DNA of 64,000 nucleotides from Diorhabda sublineata. Its lineage: Eukaryota > Arthropoda > Insecta > Coleoptera > Chrysomelidae. Within the stretch, counting starts at the first letter, position 1; each line of letters begins with the position of its first letter. The notes beneath the pieces were generated by a model, which had not been told where the DNA came from, ran no database searches, and was given only the letters and a program-made list of their open reading frames with translations. Both the position numbers and the translations under genes were made by a program. This document shows, piece after piece, positions 1 to 11,129 of the stretch. The stretch lies in NCBI RefSeq assembly GCF_026230105.1, contig NC_079482.1, forward strand, positions 20,026,001-20,090,000, written 5' to 3'.

Positions 1-450
1 TTTTTTGACGTTTAGTTCAATTAATATACCGGTTTATTTAATTTTATCCTAGAACCGATAGATTCCAAGAAAACATAAGTAAATAAATCATCAGCAACGT
101 GGAAAATAGTAAAGATTGACGAAACTCACAAAATTTCAAAGTTATATATTTTTCACATGTGAACAAAAAAATAATTCAATGAAACTAACTATCTATTTGT
201 ATGCAACACATTATACAGTACCGATCGAATGAATTTATCAGGCGGAGGAAAATAATTTCGCGCTATTCAAGATCCAATCATTAATTTAAAATCAGACATG
301 CTGAAATTTTTCGCTTCAATAGCCAGTAAAACATGATTTCTCATTTAATTTTTTATCGTATTGTTGGATCTTTAATCTTTTTTGTAAATACTGAGATGTC
401 TGTCCTGTTTAAACGGCATCACAATCATTATAAGGTACTTGATATATAAT
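1..450. other. No gene seen
   Basis: AT-rich sequence with no supported coding region or repeat. Confidence 0.6.
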
Positions 451-1128
451 ACAAGGTGGCGCAAAAAGAACGCATGAATTTTAAATCAGTATAATTTGCT
501 TTATTTTGATTACAAAATACTAAATGGACTCACATGAATACAATGTTTATAATATCCAAATTATAACTTTGTTCATTGGAATATCGATATGCACTGTTTG
601 TATTGAACTTTTAGAAGACTACTTCAGACAGATGGCGTCCTTCCGCGTCGATAAACATCAAAAGTCGTTCTTCGAAGTTTTCCATTACTTTTGACAATCA
701 TCGTTCAGGATGAACTGCAGCGAGTATCGAGACAAATTCAGAGTTAGAGCACGCCGCCTAGTGGAGCGGCGAGGACTTTGTCGACATTTTGTGGAGTTCG
801 CGCCGTGCGAGGACGACTTCTGCTTCATAACTGATCCAGTTGTGCGAAAAGAGGCAACCCAACGAAGTATTGTGCTGTGATCAGTATCGAACCATTTCGT
901 GGAACATTGAACTCTGTGCGGAAAAGTCGTTGAACAGTAAAAACAGATTCATTACTTTTGAAGAAATCTTCAACAGCGAAAACGCGATACACCACGGTCC
1001 ACTGCGCCATTGCTACTAAAATTGGATACCCTAACCTACAAAACAACCAGCCCCCGACCCTCCACTCCGCTCCTCCTACTCCTACTACTCAATTCAAATT
1101 CATGCGTTCTTTTTGCGCCAACCATTGT
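451..1128 (-). mobile_element. Internally deleted DUF4817-type DNA transposon (Tc1/mariner relatives)
   Basis: Terminal inverted repeats match almost perfectly: GGCGCAAAAAGAACGCATGA begins at 457, and its complement ends at 1120. Less exact matches extend both ends outward to about 451 and 1128. On the minus strand, 1008-825 encodes the start of an insect DUF4817 helix-turn-helix domain (MAQWTV..RVFAVE.FF, then VQRLFR.EFNVPR). Further along, 700-610 reads ENFEERL then the C-terminal IDAEGRHLSEVVF. The catalytic middle is missing, so this is a non-autonomous deletion derivative. It contains stops and shifts. Confidence 0.75.
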
Positions 1129-2049
1129 TACTTCTTCTTTTTTTGGTTTAGTAAAGTATTTGGATAATGTATTACATGACTTTCGCTAATATTTCATTTA
1201 TTGGAATAATTCGATAGTTGTAGAGAAGGACAAGGAAAAGTGTTTTAAGATTTGACGTTTAGTTCCTTAATTTATATTAGTCTTGAACATCTTATTCATC
1301 ATTGTTTCAGGATAATTATTATCTTTTAACTCAGTTTAAGACTTTCGAAAAAGTAAGCATTTTAATACAAAACCTGATAGGTTAATAGCTGTGTTGCATA
1401 CCATCCTATTTTATGTAATTATTAATTTTATATAATGTGACATCAATTTCGATTGTTAATTGACGCTGTGTATCGAATTGATTTTTAGATTTCTGTTTTC
1501 ACCCTCCTTTTTTTGATACAGCAATGATGCAGACAACTATATAACGGGAAAAAATTCATGGGGTTTTGATAATGAAATAACTGAATGTCTTCGAAGCTGA
1601 AATAATAAAAAATTTCAATAGAATATGTCCCATACTATTCAGTAACTTTCCCGTGTATGTATTTTCACAAGATGCGATTTAATCAAGACTAATACATTGT
1701 TGTATCTTACCATAAGTTAACCATACCTTAGTCTTCTTTCTAGGTTTCAAGTGCTTTTTCCCTCTTTAAATTCGTATGATTCGAAAAATAATCTTTAAAA
1801 TGATAAAAGACATAAATATTTGTGTTAGTGATGAGTTTTTAATCAGTACTTTATAGGGTTTGGCAATGAAACGGGAAGATTTGGGGTAGGGCTTAGAGCG
1901 CGCGGTGAAGTGGTAAGGAAGACAGTCACAGGCCTGCTGGGACTCGAATGGCTTGCCATTTAGTCTACATTGGAGATTTTTACAATTAAGGCTTATTATC
2001 AACGCTAACCATGCGATTGAAATGTGAGTAAACAACCCCGAGCAAACTG
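1129..2049. other. No gene; possible SINE scrap
   Basis: AT-rich. A GC-richer patch at 1890-1970 contains, on minus, a B-box-like ATTCGAGTCCC. No A box or tail was found, so it is not called a SINE. Confidence 0.5.
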
Positions 2050-2892
2050 GATCGACGTTTACAAAAAGAGTTGGTAGTGCCAGAAAGATTCGAACGAATC
2101 CCTGTAAATATTGAACGTAATCGACAAGCAGTGTTAAGAAGTCAACGTCGATGGACCGTCACACGCATTCGAATAAGTGACAGATCGGTGAAAAGGATAC
2201 TCCATCAAGATCTTCGATATCACCCTTATTGAAAACAGGTTGTTCAATTTCTTCATCCGGGTGGTAATTAACAGCGTCTCAGATTTTGTGAGGTTATGCT
2301 TGCCAAGTTGGAAGAAAATGATGACCAAATTAACAACTTGTGGATGAGTGATAAGGCACACTTTCCACTCTCAGGTGTTGGAAACAAACAAAATTTCAGG
2401 TACTGGGCGCAGGAGAACCTTCGTTTGCTTCATGAAACACCTCTTCAGGCTCAGAGGTGTGCAATGTCAGCAAATGGAATCATCGATCCGAATTTTTTTG
2501 AGGATGAGGCTGAAAATGCCGTTACTGTTAATTCTGAGAGATACGTTGGAATGATTTAGAACTTCCTCACACCTGAATTTCACCGCTATCCTGTTAATGA
2601 ACACACTATTTCTCAACTCAAGCCACATTGCAAGAATTTCAATGAATGCGGTGAATGTTTTGTTCCCAAGACGCGTCGTTTCTCGAAACAGGCATATCGC
2701 TTGGCCCCCTCGGTCTCCCGACCTTACTGTCTGCGACTTCTTTTTATGGGGTTGGAACTGATCCACCCAGGACAATCCCGGCCCTCAAACAACGAATTCG
2801 TGACGAGATTGCAGCAATACTTGTTGATATGCTGCGAAGAGTTGTGCAGAACTTTTAGGCTCGACTCTATGGACATTTAGCAGATGTAGTTT
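2050..2892 (+). pseudogene. Degenerate DUF4817-family transposase (DDE)
   Basis: Read across frameshifts, the plus strand gives, in order: RNRQAVLRSQRR, ISDRSVKRILHQDLRYHP (HTH end), a block around LWMSDKAHFPLSG (first catalytic Asp), NKQNFRYWAQEN, FFEDEAENAVTVNSERY, NEHT, PALKQRIRDEI and a C-terminal RL..HLADVV. At least four stops or frameshifts interrupt it. The QDGA region with the second catalytic Asp is missing or scrambled, and the WP..SPDL..CDFFLWG region is out of frame. It belongs to the same broad family as the deleted element at 451-1128. No terminal repeats were identified. Confidence 0.75.
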
Positions 2893-4074
2893 GAAAAACA
2901 TTGTACATCAAATGGCTACTCTTTCATTTCCCTTTAATGTATTAATAATTCCAAAAAAATATTTTTTCAACAATAAAATTATTTACGAAATCTTCTCGTT
3001 TCATTGTCGAACCTTTACTTATCAATTTCGTGTTGGTTTTCAATCATACGATAAAATCAATATCACTTGAAAATTAATCAAATCATTTTAATTCCACGTG
3101 TTTCGATTTTTCACTCGAATAATATATTTGAACTGTAGATAATAATGCTTCACATTTTTGATCGTATAATTTGTGCTGTTCTATAAAAATATTGATTTTT
3201 TCCACTGACATTGGTGAATGCAAACGAACTACATTTTGAATACACTTGGTTTAATATAATGGAATTTTTCTGCATTGTTATTATTGTTGATCGACTTAAG
3301 AGTTTTTGCATAATCCAAAATATATATCTATGATGGAAACCGACTGGCAAATATTTCATCTATTTTGTTTAATTAATTCCTATTGCCCATTCCATTAGAT
3401 TGACAGAACAATTTTTTCGTAATTTCTGTTTTCGTCCATGTACGTTTTAGCCTTTTGTTGCATATGGTATCATGTTTTTTGATTCTTGACTTCTTCTGTC
3501 ACAAGTATTTGGTTGAGTAAAACTCACGATTCCTTCAATTTTTTCAGGCTACTTTGGCGCATCCAACATTGAATTAATTAGAGTCTTAATACGCTTTCTA
3601 AAGTCTTGACTTTACGTTTTTTTTTTATCAAATACAAAGGTATGTCGTACGCAGGGTCGTTGAAAGGCTCGTGAAAAATTTATTCTAATCGTTATGTAGT
3701 TATTGGGAAATGAGAAAAGATAATTTTGAAAACAGAAAAGCTACAAATATATAAATTAGACCCAAAAGTGGAGCAATGTCATCCTGTTACCTAAATCTAA
3801 TTCGATGGCAAACAAAACATCTAAATCAGGTACTAATTCAAGAAGCCCTCAGCTTTAGACTTAACTCAAGTATAGATCTAATGTGCTTATGTTGATAATA
3901 TGTTTCCATATATTTCTGACACAAAAAATGATCATTGTGCCTGCTAGCTACTCCACTTGGTTTAAATACACAATTTTTTCTGTAACACGAAAGAAGTTTG
4001 ACATTTGACATCTTTGTTGACAGATAACAAAATGTCATTTTTTACGAAATTACAGTGCAATTATTAAATCTGCA
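2893..4074. other. No gene seen
   Basis: AT-rich. Short open frames have no recognisable content. Confidence 0.6.
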
Positions 4075-4318
4075 ATACAAAAATGACACGTTCCTCGAGC
4101 TATTGTTGATGTACTTGGTCGCAAATCCGTTGTTATTTCAGCACTACCACACGTTCTAAACACTTTATTAGCTATTTCTGTCCTTTGTGCTACCGATTTA
4201 TCAACGTATCCTTTAGCGACCGTTGATGACTTCCAACCGCCATGTTTCTTTAGTGTCATCAAGTCTGCTCGCGATTCAACTAAAAGTGTAGCAGACTTTC
4301 TGATTTGAGTAATGTTAG
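4075..4318 (-). pseudogene. Crypton-type tyrosine recombinase, C-terminal fragment
   Basis: The minus strand reads RKSATLLVESRADLMTLKKH then GGWKSSTVAKGYVDKSVAQR, followed by TEIANKV. This is the C-terminal catalytic end of a tyrosine recombinase, with the conserved Arg before SATLL, the HGGW box and the Tyr of AKGY, as in insect Crypton-like elements. An in-frame stop lies just upstream, and no N-terminal part is adjacent. A possible N-terminal fragment of the same family lies at 53690-54190. Confidence 0.7.
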
Positions 4319-4881
4319 ATTATAATTTTTTCAACATTAAATCATAGTTTTTCCTGTTAGAGAAAAAAATTGTGTATTATACACGGGAAACATACTATAT
4401 TTCAGTTTACGATGTTTTTTTGTGGAAATATAACCTTTTAACCTCTTCGGTTCCGTACAAAATTTGTTTACACCTTTTATATTCATCTTCTACTAAATCA
4501 TGTCCACTTTCAAGACCTTCATTGTACATTGTTCTACAAATTCGTGGAAGGCTAACAATACACTAAAAGTTCCTTATTCGCGCTTCCTTCATTCGCGGAG
4601 TAAAAAAATTTAACCCAATTCCTATATTCGCGACTAAAAATTTCTTTATTCGCGGATCTTATAAATACGTACATAATAATAAAAGGATTCCAATAGGTAT
4701 CCAACCCAATATCCATTGTAAATGCCGTCAAATGGACTAATAAAAAAAGTAAAATAGATCTTATAAAAACTTTGCCCAAAGTATTTTGTTAAATAATATT
4801 GCAAACGACTTTGACATAAGCCGCCTTCGCCGGAATCGGTGTTTTTTAGAATGTAAATAAACAGAATGAAAGAAACCTTAT

Positions 4882-5106
4882 CAGGGCCGGAATAAGCTAG
4901 GGGCTCGGGGGGGGGGGGCTATAGCCCCGGGCCCCAGGTCCAAGAGGGCCCCATCATTTGGAAATCATTCTGTATTTTTTGATGTGTTGATACCACAAAT
5001 CTAACGTATTGATATTATTTTGTGAATTTTTCCGGGTTTTCGAATTCCTTAAGGGGGCCCCGCCATTATTTTAGCCCCGGGCCTTATAAATCTTAATTCG
5101 GCCCTG
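4882..5106. mobile_element. hAT-type MITE nested in the Tigger element
   Basis: A 225-base GC-rich insert begins CAGGGCCGGAATAAG and ends with CTTAATTCGGCCCTG. It is flanked by a perfect 8 bp duplication, AACCTTAT (4874-4881 and 5107-5114). The 8 bp duplication and CAGGGCC ends are the hAT signature. It contains a 12-base G run and GGCCCC blocks and has no coding capacity. Confidence 0.85.
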
Positions 5107-5229
5107 AACCTTATTATTCAATGATGAAGTACATATACATATTTTGAATGTTACTGTTCCGTTCTATGGTAAAAGTCGCTTTGCGTGTTTTATTTTTTCG
5201 TCTTTCACATTCGTTATAAAAATTGTGAT

Positions 5230-5604
5230 CGAGGACGAGATGGGTTCGAGCAGATAGAATCAACTAACATTCAGGAATTGCTTGAATCGCAAGATGAAGA
5301 TTTGACTGAAACCGAATTGGAGGAAATGTTAAATTCACAGCCTATTGAAGAAGAGGCTTCAACAAGCTCTGGAAACGTAACATTTAATTTGAAAAATCTT
5401 AGTGAAGGTTTAAGAATGGCAAATGAGCTTTGCGATTTCTTTATGAACATTGATCCGTCTATGGAACGAAGTCTTATTTTTAAGAGGCAAATTGCTAATG
5501 CGACTGCTCCGTGTCAGTCTGAATTGAAGGAACTTTTAAAAACTGCCAAGCAAGAGAAAATTACAAAATTCTTCAAACCATTGCCTTATCCTAAAGATAA
5601 TTAA
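5230..5604 (+). pseudogene. Tigger/jerky-like transposase, C-terminal fragment
   Basis: An open frame of about 125 residues reads an acidic block (LLESQDEDLTETELEEMLN), then FNLKNLSEGLRMANELCDFF, NIDPSMERS and a tail ending KITKFFKPL. This matches the usual C-terminal layout of Tigger transposases: acidic region, L.EL..A, DPN.ER, then a short motif ending in FF. It lies inside the Tigger terminal repeats. The N-terminal HTH and DDE core are absent. Confidence 0.7.
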
Positions 5605-5780
5605 TCAAAATGTTCAAAAACTTAGATAAAATTGAATTTTTTATATATTTTTTTATGTATTTATTTATTTATTTATTTTGTCACCTAGGAACGTATCCTC
5701 CATAATCCCATACAAATTATCATTCCGTATTCACGGCATATTTTTGGAACATATACCCCGCGAATAAAAAGCTTTTACTG

Positions 5781-6186
5781 TATACAATAAAAACGAAACT
5801 TGAGTATCCTGCTTCCCTGATAAATTATTTCCATTTAATGAAATGAATTATCGTCGCCCTTTCAATATCTATTCAATTTAATTTAATTTAATTATACACA
5901 TGAATCTGAAAACTGAGTCAAAATGTTTATTAGTTATGCGTCGTTAGTGTTTTTTGTTAAAACCATTTTTTTTTATTTTACATGTAACCACATAAAAAGA
6001 AAGAAAAGAAAAGGTATGGAATGAAATTTCAATGAAAAAAAAAAAAAATAAAAAAAAATTGTTGAATAATAACACATTAATTTTCAACAATAAATGATTT
6101 ATTAATTATTCATGCAAAATAATTATTAAGAATTTGATTGCATAAAGTGTATATATAATATTTTATATAATAATATCAATTCTGAA
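5781..6186. other. No gene; A-rich tract
   Basis: AT-rich, with A-rich runs around 6034-6058. Nothing coding. Confidence 0.6.
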
Positions 6187-6570
6187 TACATTGTTTATAC
6201 AACCCAGGTAAACTGTTTACCTTCAGTCTCTGAAGACGATAACTTGGTTATATATTTTGAAAATATATTCTGTTCTGTTCCTCAAAGGAGAAAACAACTA
6301 CTTTCCTGGCTAATACCTCGACGAATATTTAAATACATCTTCTCTGATGAGCGTGATGTCAATCGACCTTTTTGTCGATATTAACATTCCTAATGGCTCG
6401 CAGTTGCAAGGAGTAGTTTGTAACCACTGATTAATTTCGACGGTATTACGTCTCATCAGAGTGGTTTAACAACTCTCGTTAGGGCTTGAGAGAATTGAAG
6501 AAATCGTCAAAGAGCGTCGCTATTTGGTTCATGTAATTAAGTGGAAGCCCAATAAGCTTTCGCTGGGGAT
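6187..6570 (+). repeat. Penelope-related interspersed repeat unit
   Basis: It begins with TTTACCTTCAGTCTCTGAAG (6217-6236), shared with the hairpin elements near 11420 and 33730. It continues with a block containing CCTGGCTAATACC, also found at 19279 (plus) and near 19630 (minus). It ends in a unit carrying a hammerhead ribozyme on the minus strand. The tail (CGTCGCTATTTGGTTCATGTA) also matches 19430-19480 in reverse. Assignment to Penelope-like elements is inferred from this sharing; no reverse transcriptase is visible in this copy. Confidence 0.55.
6422..6466 (-). ncRNA. Hammerhead ribozyme (type I layout, minimal stem III)
   Basis: Minus strand, 5' to 3': stem I AACCACT; core CTGATGA; stem II GACG, loop TAATAC, CGTC; core GAAA; stem III as the palindrome ATTAAT (sharing the last A of GAAA); cleavage-site C; stem I return AGTGGTT. 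All conserved core positions are present, with a 7 bp stem I and 4 bp stem II both perfectly paired. A 3 bp loopless stem III is typical of hammerheads in Penelope-like elements and other retroelements, which usually act as dimers. Activity is inferred, not shown. Confidence 0.85.
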
Positions 6571-7838
6571 TGTTTAACTATATCTATTGAATCAATTTAC
6601 TGGGTGCCACTAACAGGTATTATTTATATTTTGAAATTAACCAGTAAATGTGTCGCCACGTGTACATAAATCATCATTTGAGAACTCAGTATCTTCGTAT
6701 TTTTTTATCTAAACTATATTAGCTATCGCTATTAAATTGAAATTAAGCAAACACGTCACAGAAAAGTTAGTATTATGATTAAACATATTATTATACTCAT
6801 TCGCAGAAATACTAGATTAACATTATTATACACAGTCATTAATTGAAATACAAACATTCTATTAGTGACAAGTAAAATTTATTTCCTAGTTGCTACAGGC
6901 ATCAATTAAACACAAATTACATACATAATACGTGGTATTGAATTATTTCATTACTTACGTAACAGGCTAATATCTTGTTGAAGTATTGTTAATTTTGTAT
7001 TAATAGTGAAACTTTCAACATGAAAAACTGTAGTTTCCTCAGACTGTCGATGCCAATTACATGTTTAAAACAAGTCAAAGTACATCCAATATTGACACAT
7101 TTCATATGCTTCTGTTATACATGCAACTACGTTACTATGAACTATGAAAATCGTGATATTGTGATAATATTTAACTTATATTGTACCTTATCACAATGAC
7201 GTTTTCTTTAAAAAAACTGGTCTGAAATTTTACTAATCGATTGAATTTCATATTTTCACTTTTTTTGACAATAAAATGAATGCCTGTTACAGCAAACCAA
7301 ATGAAGAAATGAAAATTATTTAACTCAAAAAAGCTTGGATCTGTTTTCAGTTTCAAAGTTCTGTAACAGTCTGAATATCATAAACTGGTCTATTTCCTTT
7401 ACTCAAGCCTCTTTGAAAGTATATAGCTGTTTGTTTTTTCAGTTTCAGATGATCAAAAATATAATTATACAAAAAAATGACACATTTTTTTATTATGGTG
7501 ATTTAATTCCAAATCCTAAATAGAAAGGACGACGACAAATATACGGTAAAGATTATATACATTCAAAATTTGTGTAAATCGCTGTATGAATGATTTTAAA
7601 AAAGTGATTTTGTATTATGGAGATTAATCGAAATACACCAAATTTATTGTTTATTACTTGAAAGAACATTTTATATCCAATAATAGTTAGTTTGGCTTCT
7701 GGTTTGGAACCTACAATTTTTAATCGAATTTTTCAAGGAAAACTATTACATGACTAGAAGAAAAATGGGGGGCACATCATTTTTCCCATGTTTTGAGACC
7801 TCCTGAACACGATTATGATGGTTTTTCGAATGTCTGTA

Positions 7839-7842
<4 letters not shown>
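6571..7842. other. No gene seen
   Basis: AT-rich intergenic or upstream-intron sequence. No splice-bounded coding block was recognised. Confidence 0.55.
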
Positions 7843-7935
<93 letters not shown>

Positions 7936-7942
7936 ATATATC
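7843..7942. repeat. (TA)n microsatellite
   Basis: About 90 bases of uninterrupted TA dinucleotides are followed by TCTATATATC. The apparent Ile-Tyr-rich reading frame through it is an artefact. Confidence 0.97.
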
Positions 7943-8937
7943 TGTTTAAGCTACAATTCTTTGTCTCTCGAGCAATTGCTATGGGTCCGATTTGGTTCAA
8001 AATTAACATACATGGATTTTTTGGCGGCGGATTGATGTTATTAGAGTTTGGTTAAAAACAAATGAATATTTCGAGGGGTCGCAGTGCAAAAAAAGTGGTT
8101 TTTGACCTTTGCTCACCTCTGCAGGTCAAACGAAAAGCGACTGAAAAATGAAATTTCACATGTAGGTTCAATTAGTTGCGAGATGATTTCCTGTCTAAGG
8201 TCGAAACTTTCCATCTCCACCCCTCTCCATTTTATGGTCATTTTTGTTATATTTTCTTATTTTTTGGCCAGAAAAAGTTTAACTAGAAGGTTCGAACTTC
8301 GCATGCAAGTAGGGGTGATGTTGAAGAATTGTCTTTCTCAAGTTCAAAGTTTTCTTCTAGCACAAAACGCCCAAAATCATTTTGATCGTTGAAATTGTTG
8401 AACTGGACCGCCTCCTATTTAATGAATAATACGAGTATGATCGTTGCTAGGGTGATTTTTTTTACTTCCCATTTTCGAAATTTCTTGTCATTATGACAAT
8501 TTTTTCTTTGTTGTCAATTGGAATTGAACAAGAGGGTTCGAGACCACCGGGTCTATTGAAATTATGAATTTTCTTTCGAGAGAGAGAATTCACTTGTGAA
8601 ATGAAAAGTTATTGAGGAATAGCAAATTTTCCATATAAAGAAATAAGATTGAGAATTGATACCATTTCTAAGAAATTCATTTTATGGAAAGATTTGTTTG
8701 TGTATTAGTTAAATTCTTCATTCGACGAAAAATTCGACTTTCGTGATGGAGCTCTGCTGCTGACGGCTTTTTTACATTTATTCTCATGCAAAAGCAGGTT
8801 CCAACGACCAAGGTCTTCAGTGCAATCAAATAAATGCCGATACTCGTATTACTTTTAATAGAAAATAAATCGAATCTTGTTAACAAACTACATAAACCTA
8901 GAATCAGAAGGAGAATGTTAGTTTTATACCGGGAAAA
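7943..8937. other. No gene; repeat-like text
   Basis: The composition around 8060-8400 is less AT-rich, and the sequence looks like a dispersed repeat. No terminal repeats or protein homology could be seen. Confidence 0.45.
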
Positions 8938-9072
8938 CTAGGGTTGCCATGTCGCCAAATTTAGTAGCCGGACAAACCATCCAGTTTGGGCGGACATTTG
9001 GATAGAAAGGCTGGACACCCTACATTATTGAGGATTTTGTCTCATTATTAAAGTAATAATAAAATAATAATA

Positions 9073-9756
9073 GTCCATTGAAATGTTACAATGGACCTTG
9101 CGGTTTTCTGAGGACGCACTTTTATTTTATCGATGTGTTGGGGGTTCCACCCCTTGTTCCTCGGCCGCCATCTTAAATAAAGGGATGAAAAGCTAATTTT
9201 GACGATATCGTAAAGACATAAATTGTGGCAAATCGCTTTGTTTCTCCATCATTTTGATAAATGTAAGTTTCCCCATGAAGGGCTATAAAACTGATCTGAT
9301 ACCTTCAGATCGTCTACACATAGCAAATGTTCAGAAAAATCTGTAAAGCAAAGAAAAATAAAAAAAAATGGAAATGATAACAAATATTTTGTTTTTGGTG
9401 GTGAGCATAGACGCGCCCCGGTAATTTTGGAGCGTTCTATGAGCCTCAAGAATGAGAGGAATTAAAAAAATCCACATATTGTTATTGAAAAATATAAAAA
9501 AGGGCGAAAAAAGAAATTGTTGACAAAATTATTGCACCTTTTTGCTCATAACTTTTTAATTTCACGGTTAATGGCAAGAAGTGTCATAAACTAGGTAGGC
9601 AAAGCAATTTGCCACAATTTATGTCTTTACGAATTTTTTGTAGGGACAATAGTTCGTGAGATATCGTAAAAAATAGCTTTTCACCCCTTTATTTAAGATG
9701 AATGTGAATGAATGAACGCAAGGTAAGGGTACTAAAATTGTAACATTTTAATGGAC
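9073..9756. mobile_element. Foldback/MITE element with long inverted repeats, TA duplication
   Basis: Long imperfect inverted repeats cover about 9073-9243 and 9595-9756. The termini are GTCCATTGAAATGTTACAAT and, on the other strand, GTCCATTAAAATGTTACAAT. The innermost matching block includes GTAAAGACATAAATTGTGGC. TA flanks both ends (9071-9072 and 9757-9758). No coding capacity is seen. It sits inside the degenerate hAT region. Confidence 0.75.
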
Positions 9757-9942
9757 TATAAGTAAAATCGAATGCCAAATCAGTTTTAGGTAGGTACTTT
9801 ATTGATAATAATTTAATAGTCATCAGTCAAAATTAAATACTAGATGCTTAAACATTTATCGAAATATTTAAATTCTTCTTAAATACTACACGCACGTCTT
9901 CTATTTGAGTTACACAATAAAAATAATTAATTAATTTAAGAG

Positions 9943-10450
9943 CTAAGTTTCTTTCAAAATGTTCATAATTAAATTGCATTCTACAATCAACATTTTGGCA
10001 ACAGTGTTAACATCGAATCTGTTGCATTGTTTCGTCGATTGCTGATCTATCAAGGAAAAGGCTTTTACAACGTTTGCGTTTTGTCCTGGGGAGCAAAGTA
10101 ATATTGACAAATAATAAGGAATTCTGAAAAGCAATATTGACTTATCATCGATTAAAAATCAACTATCAATTTCTTACTTTTGAGATTTTGTAGTTGGTCT
10201 AAACATTTGCTATTATGAATTTTGACGTTGTATTGTGATAGGATACTTATAGTATCGGAAACTTGATTCCATTCAGGAACATCTTTTAAAGTCATTCATG
10301 GTAAATTTTTTGTGTCTTTGTATAAGTTTTCAGTCAAAGATCGTAAATATTGTATTGCAATAATGTACATGTTTTTAATATCCTCTTTAGACCTGTTTAG
10401 AATTTTCTTTGTCCTCTTTGAATTTACGCAAAATGGAAGTCACTTTCAGT
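9943..10450 (-). pseudogene. hAT transposase C-terminal (hATC) fragment
   Basis: The minus strand, read across frames, gives IPEWNQVSDTISILSQYNV and then LLCSPGQNANVVKAFSLIDQ, KQCNRFDVNTVAKMLIVECN. This is the hAT dimerisation domain (usual form PG.NA.VER.FS, then NRL...TV..ML). Val-Lys replaces the usual Glu-Arg after the Asn-Ala block, and several shifts and stops are present. It is non-functional. Confidence 0.65.
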
Positions 10451-10692
10451 GGTCAAAATCTCAGAAACATCAGCCTTCTCTGTATCTTTGATTTAGTTTT
10501 GATGAATGGTTATGAAAAAATGAACAAGTAGCCTTTTTAAGGTCTCGTTCTGTTGCCTGCGCTTGGCCACGATGTTAACGAAATGTAAAAAGCCTTACAA
10601 AAGCCGGACACCGGGTGTATTTTAGCCGGACACGCAATCAAAAAGCCTACCTATGTCCGGATTTATCCGGACGCCTGACAACGCTACATATA

Positions 10693-11129
10693 TTATATAC
10701 CAATTCATATTCTATGAGAAAACAAAATACGCAAGTCATTAATTGTGCCAGTTATGTATGCGTTGACAGGCTGCAATACGTCCGGATTATATTGGAAAAA
10801 CTGTCATCATTAAACGAAATGTCAGAATCAGCATCAAATTTTTACTTACTGCAATCGTAAAGCAGCAGATTATAATAGTATTGTGGCAAAAACAGTAAAA
10901 ATTTTCCATATATCTTATAAAAACCGGCAGGAAAACAACTATTAAGATAAAAAGTGGGTCAAAACTGATAAGCGAAAATAAACTTCTTTTCAGACCTCAA
11001 CAAAAGTTATTCAACTTGAATAGGTCCGTAACTAGGGGAAAATAAATAAAAGTTGATAATGACAGTTAGCTTATAGGTAGTCTAGGGGCTGAACTTAGTA
11101 GGCTTTTGGTACCAAACTGCTTAGAAGAC
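10693..11129. other. No gene seen
   Basis: AT-rich. Nothing supported. Confidence 0.55.

Larger units (their letters stand above)
4561..5780 (+). mobile_element. Tigger/pogo DNA transposon, internally deleted
   Basis: The ends are inverted repeats: CACTAAAAGTTCCTTATTCG at 4561, and the complement of CAGTAAAAGCTTTTTATTCG ending at 5780. Both are flanked by TA (4559-4560 and 5781-5782), the target duplication of Tc1/mariner/pogo elements. Only the C-terminal part of the transposase remains (5230-5604). A separate MITE is inserted at 4882-5106. Confidence 0.8.
8938..10692 (-). mobile_element. Probable hAT element with weak termini
   Basis: The left edge reads TAGGGTTGCCATGTCGCC, and the complement of the right edge reads TAGCGTTGTCAGGCGTCC. 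CCGGACA motifs occur near both ends. Inside is an hAT transposase C-terminus on the minus strand. The ends are only about two-thirds identical and no 8 bp duplication was found, so the borders are tentative. A foldback element is nested inside. Confidence 0.35.

Noticed and set aside
1890..2000. Possible tRNA-derived SINE on minus (B-box-like ATTCGAGTCCC)
   Set aside because: No convincing A box, tRNA fold or tail could be found.
5230..5604. Intact small host gene with an acidic protein
   Set aside because: It lies inside Tigger terminal repeats and matches the transposase C-terminus only.
6344..6350. CTGATGA on plus inside the Penelope-related repeat
   Set aside because: No GAAA follows; the true ribozyme is on the other strand at 6422-6466.
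7793..8035. Open frame rich in Ile-Tyr
   Set aside because: It is the translation of the (TA)n microsatellite and flanks, with no conserved content.
8938..10692. 8 bp target duplication for the larger hAT region
   Set aside because: Flanking octamers do not match, so the borders stay tentative.
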